Positions 25,431-38,403 of a stretch of 64,000 bases of DNA are shown here, one piece after another. The stretch is from Monilinia fructicola. Lineage: Eukaryota > Ascomycota > Leotiomycetes > Helotiales > Sclerotiniaceae. The notes under the pieces are model-generated. The model had not been told where the DNA came from and searched no databases. It saw only the letters and a program-made list of their open reading frames with translations. How positions within the stretch are numbered: the first letter of the stretch is position 1; every line of letters begins with the position of its first letter. A program made the translations under genes and the position numbers. The stretch spans positions 1,109,501 to 1,173,500 of the forward strand of contig VICG01000003.1 of assembly GCA_008692225.1 (NCBI GenBank). The letters run 5' to 3'.

Positions 25431-28200
25431 CTTGGATCATTTTTTACCTTTGAAAATGAGAGGATATTCCGTGAACCTGTGCAGCCACTGGTGTCTCAGT
25501 GTTTCCAACAATTGAACTTCAGTCTGAAAATGGAAGTTCTTTGCTTATTGATGTTGTTTGAAAGATTGAAATCACTTGACAATCGATCCATTGCCAGATG
25601 TTTACATTTCTTCAATATTGGAAGCCTTTAGAGCCGGTTTTGCTAGCCCAGACTATTGGAAAGCTGTGCGGTCTTAGGGCTATGGCAAATGTACTTACTC
25701 GAAGTGATTTGTGAGTCAACATGATTCAGTTGCCATATCCACAGCCTGAAAGTACGGGACAGATGTTCCAAAATTTCTTATATTATTTTTCGATACATTC
25801 TCCACCTGCTGCCCATTGCCATTGTTCTCCAGTCAACCGCGAAGTGTCCAATTTTATGACCCTTGGCTTGAAAATTTGTCAGTCAACAGCTAAAGCTTGT
25901 GTGATCCTAATGCAGAAAAGCCTAGAAGAGGTTCGAATGAAACATACCCATAGAGAAACGGAGTGGAGAGCGGGGACTTTTGAGGCATCACCACGAAAAG
26001 ATGTTTACCGCCACATCTTGTTAAACCAGCGTCGCCTGTTTTTATGATGTTTTGAAGCGTAAACAGAAGTAGAAATAGCATGTAGGGTAGATTGTCCGAA
26101 CCCAACAGATAAAAAACCACCAGCAATGGTGCCTCAAGAATCCTTGCTCTTCTGATGCGACCAAATTCCGTTGAACTTTCAAGGTCTGGGCTTTTTTATC
26201 ATTCATCATCAATCTTACGTCTCTTTACATCTTGAGATGAGTATGCAGAGCCTGATGGTGCGTTTGCTTGTATTTTGAAATACTTTCTCTTTTTCGTTAT
26301 CTAATCATTGTATTATCAGTAAGTTGAGTGCCAATCAAATACAGAATATTTCAGACAGGTACCATAATAGTATCCAGGAATTTCTGGTACTTGAGACATA
26401 TTGAAAATCTCAATATCAATCATCTGCTGTTTCTATTTTATATGATGGAGGGCTGGCTTTAAAGGTCAGTGTATGGACTTCATTGTTTGAGAAGGAACAC
26501 ATGTTGAGACCAGATTTTGAGTGTATATCAAATTTCAGGAAAGACAATGGAGTTATGAAAGTTATGAGATGAGGTTTGTGTATTTTTCTGGTCAAGATTC
26601 AAAATTTGTTTGTTGATGTTGTTGATATTGCTGTCAGCTACAATAGAAATATAAAAATGATTGATTCTGTTCTTCAAAGTCACATGATTAACCTTATATT
26701 CTATTCATCGGCCTTTCCCTTTCTTGTTCCACATTTATGCTACGACAGTTCCCCGAAACTTCTCTTCATTTCCTTTAAGTATTGAATCCAAAAACGTTCT
26801 GACAACTTGACCTTTCACTCAATATATCTATAGACTACATACCACACCATCAACTCCAAAATGTTTACACTTTGACCGTTCACCTTCTATGCCCAACGAG
26901 CATCCAGATTCGATACCCCGCATCAAGCCAAGCTCATTGAAGCGTCCCGAGTCTACAAGCAGGACAAGGAACTGTAGACTGGATTGTGATGCAAGATTCC
27001 ATGATCCAGAGCATTCCCATTGTAGAGAGGTTCGAGCAAGAAAGTGTATGTACAGTTCATTCAAATTCTCTACATGCCATGCTCCTAGTTATGATACTGA
27101 TCAAAGCCCCTCACCAACGCAGAGTCAAAAATACCACCTCGAGAACCCATACTGGAAGACCTTCGACCCATATGTTGTCCCACTCCTAGGCAAACCAATG
27201 GATCTCCGAGACACGAGGAGTTAGATATCAGCAAGGAGGTTGAGGTTCCAGCTTAAAGGATTGATAGTTCACTCGAGTCATTTCCCAGATACAAGAACAA
27301 TGACACTTGAGCACCCTCCTTATCATTTTTCTTCAGATCAACTCTGCAGACATAGGAGTCACTATTATGAAATATCAATGCAATGGTGTTTGGATGGAAG
27401 AATTCCGTAGCCATTACCTTGGAACGTATGATTTAAATTGGTGAAATACTGTGCGGTTTTGTGAGAGCGCCGATGTTCCAAATTTCGATGTTATACCTGA
27501 GTATAGCCTATACCTCTTCAGATTCTTTTAAATATAGTCATCTCTGGCAATGGGGATAACTGTGATTTTACTGCCCTGTTCATATCTGGTAATAAGTTTC
27601 GTGTTCCGAGCTGCAGAACATCAGAATGACGAAGGCCTGAAGGTTGGAACTCTGTGAGGTATGAAGTATGGCTTTTTTTCATTGCATGGACTCCAAAGTG
27701 CCATTGGATTTCGTTACGTATACCAAGCGGCATATATCCCATTAGAAATACTGTTCGATTGGCAGATGTAGATAAATGTGCCAAAATAGATAGCTAGAGC
27801 CATTGGATATCTATTGCCTTGGCAGTTCAATAAATTCATGCCACAGGTTGTGAAGTTGATCAAGTTTCAGCCTTGCTGCAAATGAATCGGCAACTATGTC
27901 TTCCAGGTTATTATCTATTAGTAAGGTTGACTAGAACTATCGGTGTTTCTTTTATCCGTTTCTACACAGATAGTTCCGCGATAACGATAAGGGATTACTG
28001 ACCTACAAATCAGATATTGTCTAGTACCCGGCTACCTTATTATTGTCTTTGTTTATCAGCCCTGCCATCTATGTACGCCTTCTCCTTGAATTCGATTTCA
28101 GCTCCCACATTCTAGACTCTCTGATATTTCCATTGCCTTCTCGGGATATTATGCTACCTCGGTATCTCTATTCGAGGTGCATCTTGGTTCCTGCTTCACA
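25431..28200. other. Long gene-poor region
   Basis: About 2.8 kb with short frames only (25721-26047, 26889-27224 and others), none with a recognisable domain. Composition is ordinary. Decayed genes are possible, but I see nothing that can be named. Confidence 0.45.
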
Positions 28201-31200
28201 ATGGCCCCGGCTCCCATGACGCGACCGCCGTAAGTTATTTGTTTGTCTTCCATCTCAAACACGCGACTTATAAAAGTTTAGTGCCTACAAACCTCAAGTG
28301 GTGATCGATTTGACAGGCGAAGACGAAGACATTACTAGCGGACCTGTCCTCCCACATTCAAATCATGGGCTTATACTGGCCTGGTACCTTTCCGGCTACT
28401 GTGATCGAAATTTCGCGACCATATTCAAGTCCATACTGTAACAACCGCTTTGCGCCAATCTTACCCGCAAACCCACCCTCAAAAGTGACTACAATGCCTA
28501 CACATAATGGATTGGGCTACGCACCGATACTACCAGGTGCTACTATCGCAAACAGATACCCTCAGCCAAGAGAGGTACCGCCGTCTGCTAATACCTTCGC
28601 TACTAAAAGACTGGATCAGAATGGGGGAAAAGATATCGGTCCATTTTCTTACCAAGAGCCGGGCTCCATCATCAAAAATGCTTCAAAGAGAAGACGAACA
28701 GCGGGGGACATAGGGGGGAACAGCTCTAATCAAGCGCCGCAATCAACAATACCAAACGCGCTCCTAAACGGCGGGCAATGAGGCAAGCTCAAGAAAATGG
28801 ATGTTTCGCGAACGAGCGTTCTTACCAAGATCTACACCCTCTAATTGAAAATCCCCCCAAGAGAAGACGATCAACTAGAGGGATCACAGAGCAGGAATCC
28901 ACTCAGAATCTCAAAGAACAAGCCCAAGACAATGAAGAATTTGCAGCTACTCCACGAAGCACGATGAAAGCTATTTTACTTCCCAAAAGAGAAAGTTCAA
29001 ACTTGAGCGAGGTAGCGAAATCCGATAGGCTTGCTCAGATACTCAATGATCAGGTATTTGTTCACATCAGGGCTGCGATGGCCCGTCATACCGAACAATA
29101 AGTACAAGGAAACTCCATGAGATTGGAACTTCTGTTGCTGGGTACTTGTGGATAATCCTATGTTCGAAAACCTTGGTCGTTATGGAGGGGCATTGTCGCG
29201 CGAGGATGAGATCACGATATCAGAGAGAGCTAGACAATATATAGATGATTTTGTTGCACACAGCCTGGCTCTTCCGGCCGTGGAGCGCAACCAGGCAGAA
29301 CACAAGCCAAACTCCGACTTGAAGGAACGTGAGGACATCGCAAGTAACTACAATCGAGATAGCAGTATATTGAAGGAAACTCCGGTTCCAATAGATCGTT
29401 CTAGATCTCGAACCTACTCATCATCTCCAGCAACTTCTCTGGTACCGATACCATCGATGCTGTTCGCCTTTGTAGCGAGGAACGAAAAGCAAAACAAGCA
29501 AGTAGTATTCTTCCCCCGCAAAGAAGGAGTAGACGCTCGCGAGCTCAATATGACCAAGCAGAATCAAGTGCGTCCTCGATAGATGTCCAGCCACTTAGAA
29601 ACCAAGGGTCCGCCCAAGACAAAAGGTAGAAAAAGTACCAGCTCACAGTATGTTAGCAATAATGCCATGCAAGTCAACACAATATAGATCTAATTAACTT
29701 GATATCTTCTCATGACTCAACTGTTCCCGCTCAAACCATTGATGGGCAGCCGCGGCCATACATCGACGCTAGCAGTCGAGATAGGATCCGCCGCGGCCTC
29801 GAACGTATCTCCGTTCAAGAGCGGGAGATACTTCTCGGGCGTATCTACCACATTGATTTTTGTGAGGAAGAGCTATCATTTGTCCGGCAAGTCCTGCAAT
29901 CGCAAGTGCAATTAAAGGGGATGCCAACTATCGCACTGCTCATGCAAAAGCAGAAGCTTAATGTCCCCCGAACTGGTCTCGTTGCTGATGTCACGAAACC
30001 AAACATCCCATGAAGCCACTGGAGAGGGCCTTATCCACAGTCGAGGATCAGAATCATTAACTGCGTTCCTTAGAGATGCCGCTGCTGGCGAAGTCTCGAT
30101 AAATGCCAGAACACTCAGGGTTGGTCCTAAACGCCCCCGTGGACAGTTTTCTCCGCTTCTAAGACAACGCGAAATACACGGCATGGTCCCCGTCCGGTCT
30201 TGCAGCGGCCAGAGATCATACATACAGAGATCAACTCCTCACTCGAGACTCATTGCAAAGAAAAGTGGAATGGACAGATTGTTGCGGTGACATATGGGCA
30301 ATCAGTTGGATAAACAGTGACGCTTTTGTATGTGGTGCCACTGCACATTCTGATAGCCATAATATGCAATACAACAAGCCAGGTAATCTCGTCGTTGGTT
30401 CTGTTTCCAAGGAAACTTTGGATGCAATACCAGACCACCGAATAGTTCGCCCAATTGTAAACGCGAGCGAGAATGCAGAGAACGCTCTGGAATCTATGAG
30501 GCAAACCCAGGATCCCTGGTTATATACGTCCATCTCTGCAATATCTCATAGCGAAAAGAGTGGGCTTAGTTTTACCGCGAGCTTTGATGGAACTGTAAAG
30601 GTCTGGAGGGTGTCACCATCTGATACTGGATCATCAATGGATATTTTGGGGACCTGGCCGCATGAAGGAAAAGTCAATTTTCGTCACAACCTCAGAGCAT
30701 CACGATCTCGTGGCTACAGCGTCTGATGTTTACAATAATGCCGTCCGTGTCTATCGTCTCGACGAAAGCAATTTAAGTGAATCGCCGTTCTATACTTACA
30801 ATGGTAGAAGGCCGCTGAGCAAGCACAGGAACTGTGTAGAAAAGATCTATGGGCGTACTATCCTGCTACTGTTCAGTGGGGAAAATTAGAAAGTGTATCA
30901 CATCTATTACTCGTTGGCTACTCACCACGATCAATCAGCAACGAAGAAGTTGATATTCCTGAAGACAAGAAAACAGCGGAGAGCTATGCTTGTGGAACGC
31001 CTTCGATGGTTCTAAGGTTCCTATCGCTTCTGCCCGTACTCAGAATGTGTTTGAAGTTGTTTGGCACCCTACAAAACCAGCTTTTATTGCTGCTACATCT
31101 CCTTGCGGTGTTTCCAAAGGCGAAACAAAAACACAAGTTAGACTATTTGCAGCAAGAACTGACAAGGATGATTACACCGCTTTTTATCCAATCAGAGTCC

Positions 31201-32355
31201 TTGATTGCCCTGCGTTGGATTATTAACGAATTGACAGTCATGTGAGTAATCATTCTTCCTCGCAGTAATTTATTGACTGATGTGATTTTAGGCCCAACAG
31301 CTTTTATCAGTGTTACGTAACGGCTAGCTGTACAGATGGCAATACTTATGTTTGGGATACTGGGTCCATCGGCGATGATGCAATCCATGTACTTCCGCAT
31401 GGAGGTGAGACTTCATGCACTGTTCCTCAATTCATCATGCTAATCAACACAAGAATCACTTGATAATCCATTACCATGACCTTCCTCGTGAACTTGCAGA
31501 TACCGGTGTTAAATTCGCTGCTTGGGGTAAAACCTCTGATCGATTCTACACCGGTGCTTCTGATGGCCGCGTGAAGGCCTGGGACATAAAGAGACCGCGA
31601 GGGAAAGCACTTGTTCGAGAGGTGCTTGCGGCTTCTGGCGGGATCGGGGCCGGTGCTTTCTCCCCGGACTTTTCTAAACTCATCATCGGTGATGCAACTG
31701 GAAAGGTTCACTTATTAACACGAAGCGAGGATGATCACGAGCTAGAGAACTCGGATCTCGAAGAGTATCGTGATTCACTAGGTGGCCAAACCACAAAAGC
31801 AAACCACAATCTTCCACATCTCAGAGGACCGCGGCTGATCAAACACCATCCGGAGCCTGCTCCTCCTCAAGGCTATATAACCCAAGATTTTGACAAAGGT
31901 GTCGAGATCTCGAAACTTTTTGTTCAACGAAACTACATCACAATAAATCCAGATCCAGCCATTGGTGCAGTTCAAGGTCCAAACTATCAAGAGTTTGGTT
32001 TATATCGTCTTGATGCACATTTAGATCGAGATGGTACCAAATCATTGCTGCCTTATCATCAGGCTCGACAACAACGTCATCTTCATTTGAACGCGGTTAC
32101 TCAACCCCTTCCAATTTTACCAGTCCTTACGAAAAAAGCTCAGATCTGGCTGCTCATATGCGCAATCTGTCATTGAATCTTGAGTTCAGTGAGCTGGAGC
32201 CGGAAACCCAACGGCAGCTATTAATGGATAAGGCACAGCTGGAAGCGGATGTCGATTTTGATTATGAGATTGGGCCGAAGATAGATATTTCGAGAACAAG
32301 CAATAAAAAGAGCATTGGTTGGATGGAAAGGAGATACAAAATTAATATTGGGTAG
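28201..32355 (+). CDS. Large nuclear WD40-repeat protein with N-terminal SUMO-interaction-like motif (multiple frameshifts)
   Basis: The start MAPAPMTRPPAYK spans exon 1 (28201-28229) and exon 2 (from 28282). Residues 15-25, VVIDLTGEDED, look like a SUMO-interacting motif followed by acidic residues. A long basic, disordered region follows, with repeated KRRR-type clusters (ENPPKRRRSTRG). A domain starting PYIDASSRDRIRRGLERISVQ (about 29760) comes next. The C-terminal half holds WD40 blades: LSFTASFDGTVKVWRV (about 30567), DLVATASDVYNNAVRVYRL, VTASCTDGNTYVWDT (about 31320) and RFYTGASDGRVKAWDI (about 31540). It ends GWMERRYKINIG. At least eight frame changes interrupt the reading, for instance near 28340, 28780, 29600, 30020, 30270, 30690 and 32150; some may be introns. 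A chromatin role such as a Raf1/DIM-9-like factor is possible but unproven. Confidence 0.65.
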
Positions 32356-33296
32356 AATGAGCATCGACAGAAGAATGATTAGAATCGGGGGCAAAGCTAT
32401 GGTTAGGCGAAGTGTATATATATGATACAAATAGAGAAGCCTATGATGAATATGATCCATTGGTTCACTCTGTATGATATGGTGAAATATTGATATGTTG
32501 AATATCAGTCATATGTATTGTGATAATGAGGGTGTTAGCTGCTATAAATACGTCATTGGGCATTTCAAAAAAGTAGAAGGCCTTCGTCTCACATTCAACA
32601 TTCGCTGATCACTATAAGTGGTGACCTTTTCCTCGCTAGAATCCTGCGCACTTGCTATTTTCACATCAAAGTCCATACCCGGTTTCTCAGTCCAGCAGAT
32701 ATACAAATTGTAGTGCTCAGCAATCTTCCCTGCCGAGTTACCCGTTTGCAGCTCACTGTTTCTCTATCTAGGATGTTTTCAAAAGAAAAAAAAATAGACA
32801 GCATGGATATGTATCAATGTTAGGTTTGCATTTGTTTCTTGCATTGGGTTCCACATCACTTCAAGAGAATTCATTCCCGGGTGATGATTTACCGATATGA
32901 TATGGCCAACGATTTGAATCCCATTATCATCGTGGCATGCTGAGCTTGTTTGATTTGGATATGCGTGCATAAGGATATCCCCTTGTTGGTGTACACATGC
33001 AATCATGTACATCCTTGGTACTTTCGCTGAATACTACCCACGTACTACTCCCAGCACATATATAAACAACTTCTTCCTGCGCTCAAATTCAAATTTCCTG
33101 TTACTCTGCATCAAGTAAGCTGCGCTGAGATATCGTTCAGCATCTCAAACTCTTGGTCCATGAAAACAAATCTATCTCAATCACTTATACGGATACTTTG
33201 ACTTTCAGGTCCGATTTATAAAACTGCAAGGTGGGAAACTATTGCGACGCATACGTTACTGTCTAATTGAGCCAGGGTTAATGCTGTTCAGACACG
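32356..33296. other. Intergenic, no gene seen
   Basis: Ordinary-composition DNA between two same-strand genes. The minus frame 32779-33012 has no domain. Confidence 0.45.
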
Positions 33297-35310
33297 ATGA
33301 ACTCCATTGATTGTTGTACTTTTTGCACTAAGCGAGGAGGGCAACCATCTCCTTCAACATCCTTGCGGCAAATAGACGACGATGAATCGACTCCAGCCGT
33401 GGAAAAAAACTGTGACGGAGAAAAATTTTAATGCAAACAAAAGTATTTGTAGTATAAGAAGGAACGGGGCCAAAGATGTGGGAGAAACGATGGATGTCGT
33501 GTTCATTACACGGAGGAGTACGAAAAGATCCGCAAGAAATATGGCCGCTGTGAAAAGACAGACGCAGAGAATGAAACCGCATCGAAAAAGGGCAAAGAGA
33601 AAGACGGAGAGGAGGAATCAGTGATGGACATGGTATCCGAGTTTTTTCAAACCAGTGAAACGACAAATATCTTCAAGTTTTCTACAAAAGCTGAATCTTC
33701 CATATCTGCAAATGCACGTCAGAGAGCAGCCTCATCTCCGAATGTCTCATCTTCATTAGCTTCGTCTCCAGAAGTACAATCCCATTTTGAGTCGCGAAGC
33801 GAAAGGAATGAAGCCTATATTCGCCACCAATACGATAAAAACAAAGAGAGAGATACCCAAGACTTCCAAGCCATCACCCAAGAAGGTGACAATCAAATCA
33901 AGGGAATCCAAGGCTCCCATAGGAGTGAGAACTAGAGCCGAGTATAATCGCGATGCTGCAGCGGTCTTTATCCATTCACTAGAAATTGGACATGATGACA
34001 TGAAGAGATTGACCCGGAACGGGGAGGGTACATTGGCTAGGCTGCGCAACGGGGCCCCGCGGGGCGGCTTGTTCGAAATTCCAACCGTGGACCGTCAAAA
34101 CCGCAGATGATCCGCAATGTAACCGTACAGGGCAGTTAAACCGACCGCCCCGCGGTTTGCGCTTTCTCTTCGCGTAGCCTAAAACTGGCATACCACGGAG
34201 GTGTGGATCGAGAAAACGACTTACTAAACTGGTGTCTCGATGCACGCAGGACCTCTGCACGGCGGGACTGTCCCGCAAGAAAGATGAATTAGCCACCCAA
34301 AGAGACACTGAAAAGATGGAGCGCATGGCGTGCCTTTCGAGGCTCGGACACCACCGGTACTCGAGAAGAGGTGCAAAGAAGACTGCGTGCGTAGTTTACC
34401 GCGAAGAATTCTCCGTCTGAAGGAGAACAAAAGGGACAGAAGTCTGCTGAACAGATCGCTGAAGATGAGAAATATAGAGAACATCGAGAGGATCGGAGCG
34501 TGTGGAACAAGCTATTGAAGATAAGAGATGCAGTGATAATGATGTTTCTTGGATAACGCGAGAGGATGAACGCACGACACTATGGGGCATACTATCAAAT
34601 GGAAAGCGATTTGAAAAGAACTCCTTGATTAGCGATGAGACAATTTTTAATTCCACAAGCCAAGATGTATGGGTATATGTTTAAAACCCGTCCCAAGGTT
34701 TCCGCCGATCAGTGATAGGATTGTTTTCGGATCCAGAGTATTTTATCCTGGGTTAAGTCTTTATAATATCCCCTGCGTGTCCCGATGGCACAGAAAATGC
34801 TGATGGCATAGCTTACCAACGAGATGACATCCAAGAAATGCCTCATGACAAACCTTACTTGGGAAACTCTCGTAGGGACAGGCTTTGACAGGGGAATTAT
34901 TCTTGGCAGAACTCAGTCGCTAGTAGCGCAAAAGATCGAGGAGATCTTCGAATAAGTTAGAAATAGTATTGTAGGAAAATATATACAAGAGAAGAGACAG
35001 GAATAGGAAGTGTGATTATTGAACACCTTACACAACGCTACCATCTCCAGCAGCAAAATCAGTGCACCCAGCAGATCCAGACTCATGGGCAGCAAGAGAA
35101 GAACAAGATGCAATACGTGTGTGGAACAGTAACGAGAGATACAATAAAAAGCCATCAAATCTCTCGTACAGATTTGGTAAGGTTTTGAAACCACTCCTTC
35201 CATCTCACACCCAAGTATCTCCTGTAACACTGACACCAGCGCGCTTTATCAACCATTCAACATACACTCATAAGGATGGCAATGATGATGGCCTAAAGTT
35301 GTTATGTTGA
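33297..35310 (+). pseudogene. Copy A of an unrecognised cysteine/charge-rich gene (SAP-like motif), interrupted
   Basis: Starts MNSIDCCTFCTKRGG at 33297. The same frame continues through two nonsense codons (TAA near 33429, TAG near 33447) into GRNDGCRVHYTEEYEKIRKK and on to VMDMVSEFFQTSETTNIFKF up to 33935. Later parts in other frames are APIGVRTRAEYNRDAAAVFI (about 33920), GTREEVQRRLREF (about 34360, like the end of a SAP helix-extension-helix), LVGTGFDRGIILGRT then LVAQKIEEIFE (about 34870-34945) followed by a TAA, and DSWAAREEQDAIRVWNSNER with LSYRFGKV (about 35080-35180). The last three parts match copy B at 46.3-48.0 kb segment by segment. Function unknown; a nuclear role is only suggested by charge. 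Several glutamine-like positions are stop codons. Confidence 0.6.
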
Positions 35311-35756
35311 TGTTACACTGAGTAATAATATTGTATCTACCGTGATCAACCTACAAGATGGATGGATCTCAGAATCACACGCGATTGGACATCGGACAGA
35401 ACGTATATGGCTTTATGAATTCATGAATTTAATCATGGGTCGCTATGGCTGGAGTGCTCATGATTCTCACCGGTCTGCTTTATTTATTTTGATAAACAAA
35501 ATCCGTATAAGGAGAAGCATGTTTCATAAGGAGTATACAGACTGATAAAAACATTTGAAAGTTGAAACATATGTTACTTTTGAATTCCTTACTGGGATAC
35601 TCCATCACTTTGTAAAGTCATTTAATATCGAATGAAAAGTAACATTGTGCAGTATGAAAGACTCAATCAGAAGTCGATCAAATTTTGGCTTTTGGAAGTT
35701 GCCAGGTGCTCCATGGGTACGTAAACTTTGTGCTGCCCTTTTCACGATTGTGACAG

Positions 35757-37404
35757 TTATCGTGACATCCTATGAGATAATTCGCGATCTTTCACAAACA
35801 ATGCTGCAACCAAAGCTAACATTCCTAATCCCAGCATCAAAAAGAAGACAGCCCTCACAGCACCCATATAAGCCTGGAGCGCTAGCTCCTTCAATCCTTC
35901 CTCGAGTCCATTGACCACTCCAAAATCATCAATAATTTTTTTGGATACGCTCTGCTGCATGATCTATATCCCCAAGTTTTCTCCCATAATAATTTTCCCA
36001 GCACATTTTTGGAACGCAAGTCCTGCAATTGAAATCCCCCAGTACCGTTCCTGTGCTGCGGAAGGCAAAGAGTGCGGATGTAATGACCGCTTGATCCTTT
36101 ACTTTTACCGATGATAAAAGTGCAAGTATTGTGTGTGGTAAGTGTAATTCCATATCCGATGTTTATTACGCAGAACCAGACATAAGGTGGCCATTCCGGT
36201 GTCTGTAATGTAAATGTACAATGGAATGCCATGCCTAAGATATAGATAAGTTGCGAGGCTACACCAAGTTTGTAAAATCTCTCCCGGTGCTTTTAACGAT
36301 GATTCCGGCGACCATGGAGGCAATTGCTGTGCCGATGGAACCGGGTATGAGACGCAGACCTATTTGAGTTGCGGTATAGCCCTGGGCTTCGAGGAAGAGG
36401 GGAAGGTAGAATATCATTGCGAAGCGGGAAGCGGAGGAAAAAGCATTGGTTAAACAACCACCGGCGACAGATATATCATAAAGAAGGGGGAGGGGAATTA
36501 TGGGCTCTGTGGCGTATTTGAGTTCCGCAAAAATGAAAATTATAAAGGATACTGATGAGAGAGGGAGACTGATTAGGACGATAGGATCGGTCCAAGATAC
36601 GGTATTACCCCCGGCACTCATACCAAGGAGTAATGTAACGAGCGTTGTGAATAAACTGATTGAGCCCAAATAATCAATTCGTTTGAGTTTTGATTTCCCT
36701 TCTCCATCATCTACAGCGGGTATGCGAATGGTGAACCAAGTCCAAATCGTAGCCAAAATCGTAATAGGAATTTGCAATAGAAATGCAGCGCGCCAATCCA
36801 GACTGTCATTAATCCAACCTCCAAGCACACCTCCAATACCAGAGCCTACTCCTAGTATCATATTTCCAATGCCCTGCCACATACCTCTCTCCCTCAATGG
36901 CACTAGATCAGATAACAAGAAAGTGGCAACGGCCATGACCCCTCCTCCTCCTAGCCCGGCTACGACTCTACCTGCGATTAAAACCCACTCGGATTGCGCA
37001 GTCGCGCACATATAGTTTCCCAGTGAAAAGACGATGTTGGAAAGAACAAGACCGCTTCTCCGACCATATATATCCGTAAGCTTTCCAGATAAAGGCTGGA
37101 TTGCAGCGTTCGCTATGAAATAAGCGGATGCAAGCCACGGAAGATGAGAGAGTGACCCAAACGAGGAAGTTATGGGGGACGAGAGGGTAGCAATCATGGA
37201 GGAATCAATGGATGCCACGAATGCGGATAAGAAGGGCCCGATCATGAGTACCCACACGTAGAGTGTAGAAGGGTCCTCTGAGACGGCTGTATTTGAATCT
37301 GAGGCATCGACATTTGGATAGAGGATTTCAGATTCAGGTTCATATTCAGGTGGGGGATTGAGTAAAGGAGTGGTTTCGGAGGGATTTTCTGTGTTCATTA
37401 TCAA
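35757..37404 (-). CDS. MFS transporter, DHA2/VBA-like, frameshifted C-terminus
   Basis: Drug:H+ antiporter-2 type major facilitator with about 14 expected membrane spans, in the branch containing vacuolar basic amino acid (Vba) and multidrug carriers. The N-terminus carries ETTPLLNPPPEYEPE, an acidic dileucine-like ETTPLL sorting motif. The first 380 residues are uninterrupted and show DSSMIATLSSPI (motif D1 area), GKLTDIYGRRSGL (motif A), AGRVVAGLGGGGV (motif B) and GSGIGGVLGGWIND (antiporter motif C). From about 36275 the reading shifts: RFYKLGVASQLIYILGMAFH, then LALLSSVKVKDQAVITSALF and FFLMLGLGMLALVAALFVKD in successive frames, ending at 35757. Breaks look like an extra GA (about 36277), extra C (about 36145) and G-run changes (about 36028 and 35977). 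It is the leftmost member of the aldoxime/nitrile neighbourhood. The start could be M1 or M3. Confidence 0.85.
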
Positions 37405-38194
37405 CCTAGGATTTAGCGGTCAATCGACCACAATAAAATGAAGAAATAAAGATGCAGAGACAAATCTTTGTCGTATTAAGATAACGGGGAAGTGAAGCGG
37501 GGCCGAACATTGGCTTACACGCGTCTGCGTTATTGGCTCTCCAAGAAGAAATCAAGAGGGCGCGGCATAGCGTAATCAATGGTATAAATATTGACTTCAT
37601 GAAGAACTATCTGCATACATTTCAGCAAACACCAGTAAAGCGCCAGGACTACTTGAACACTGCAGCGAGCTTAGCATATTGAAAATCTCGGTAGAATGAG
37701 GGGTTTGGCTTGGAATAATTGACAATTACAGCGAGCCACAATGTATGTAGAGATTAGATGGGAGTTGGGAGGCGACTGGCCAATGATGATTTAAGATCTA
37801 GACCAGATAGCTGAATATAACATCGGAGTCGGGCTCATTGATGCCAAGATGAAGAAACTGTGCATATTGTCACGTAATGATTTTCATGCTCAAGAGCATT
37901 TTCGACATATCATCCAATTATCCACTCCCGGTTGCGAACATTTCATTTCGGATAGCTTGAAATGACGCTGTACACATACTTTGTGATATACAACTGATCC
38001 GTGGGATTACCTGGCAAAACATCTAACTGGTTTCAAGGTAGCTTGTTGCCGGCATCAAGATTGCCAGAGGTAGTGATATACAGATGTAAGCTGAACGAGG
38101 ATGGATGTTGTGGAGAAAAAGATTGGAAGTCACGCTTCTAACCTCACTCTTGGCGGATCAATGACCTTATGCTATCGACTCGAGTACGGAGTAT
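37405..38194. other. Upstream region of the MFS gene
   Basis: Promoter-side DNA, no gene seen. The minus frame 37406-37600 is unsupported. Confidence 0.45.
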
Positions 38195-38403
38195 ATAAAA
38201 ATTGTAAAAATTATAAAAATTATAAAAAATTATAAAAATTATAAAAATTATAAAAATTATAAAAATTATAAAAATTATAAAAATTATAAAAATTATAAAA
38301 ATTATAAAAATTATAAAAATTATAAAAAATTATAAAAATTATAAAAATTATAAAAATTATAAAAATTACAAAAATTATAAAAATTATAAAAATTATAAAA
38401 TTT
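38195..38403. repeat. (TTATAAAAA)n 9-bp satellite
   Basis: About 23 tandem copies of a 9-bp unit with rare one-base variants (for example an extra A near 38225 and a C near 38369). It starts right after CGAGTACGGAGTATA. Confidence 0.95.

Noticed and set aside
28201..32355. Naming the WD40 gene as Raf1/DIM-9
   Set aside because: Only the general architecture fits; no diagnostic segment could be verified.
34396..34656. Minus-strand frames across copy A
   Set aside because: Antisense shadows; plus-strand segments match copy B.
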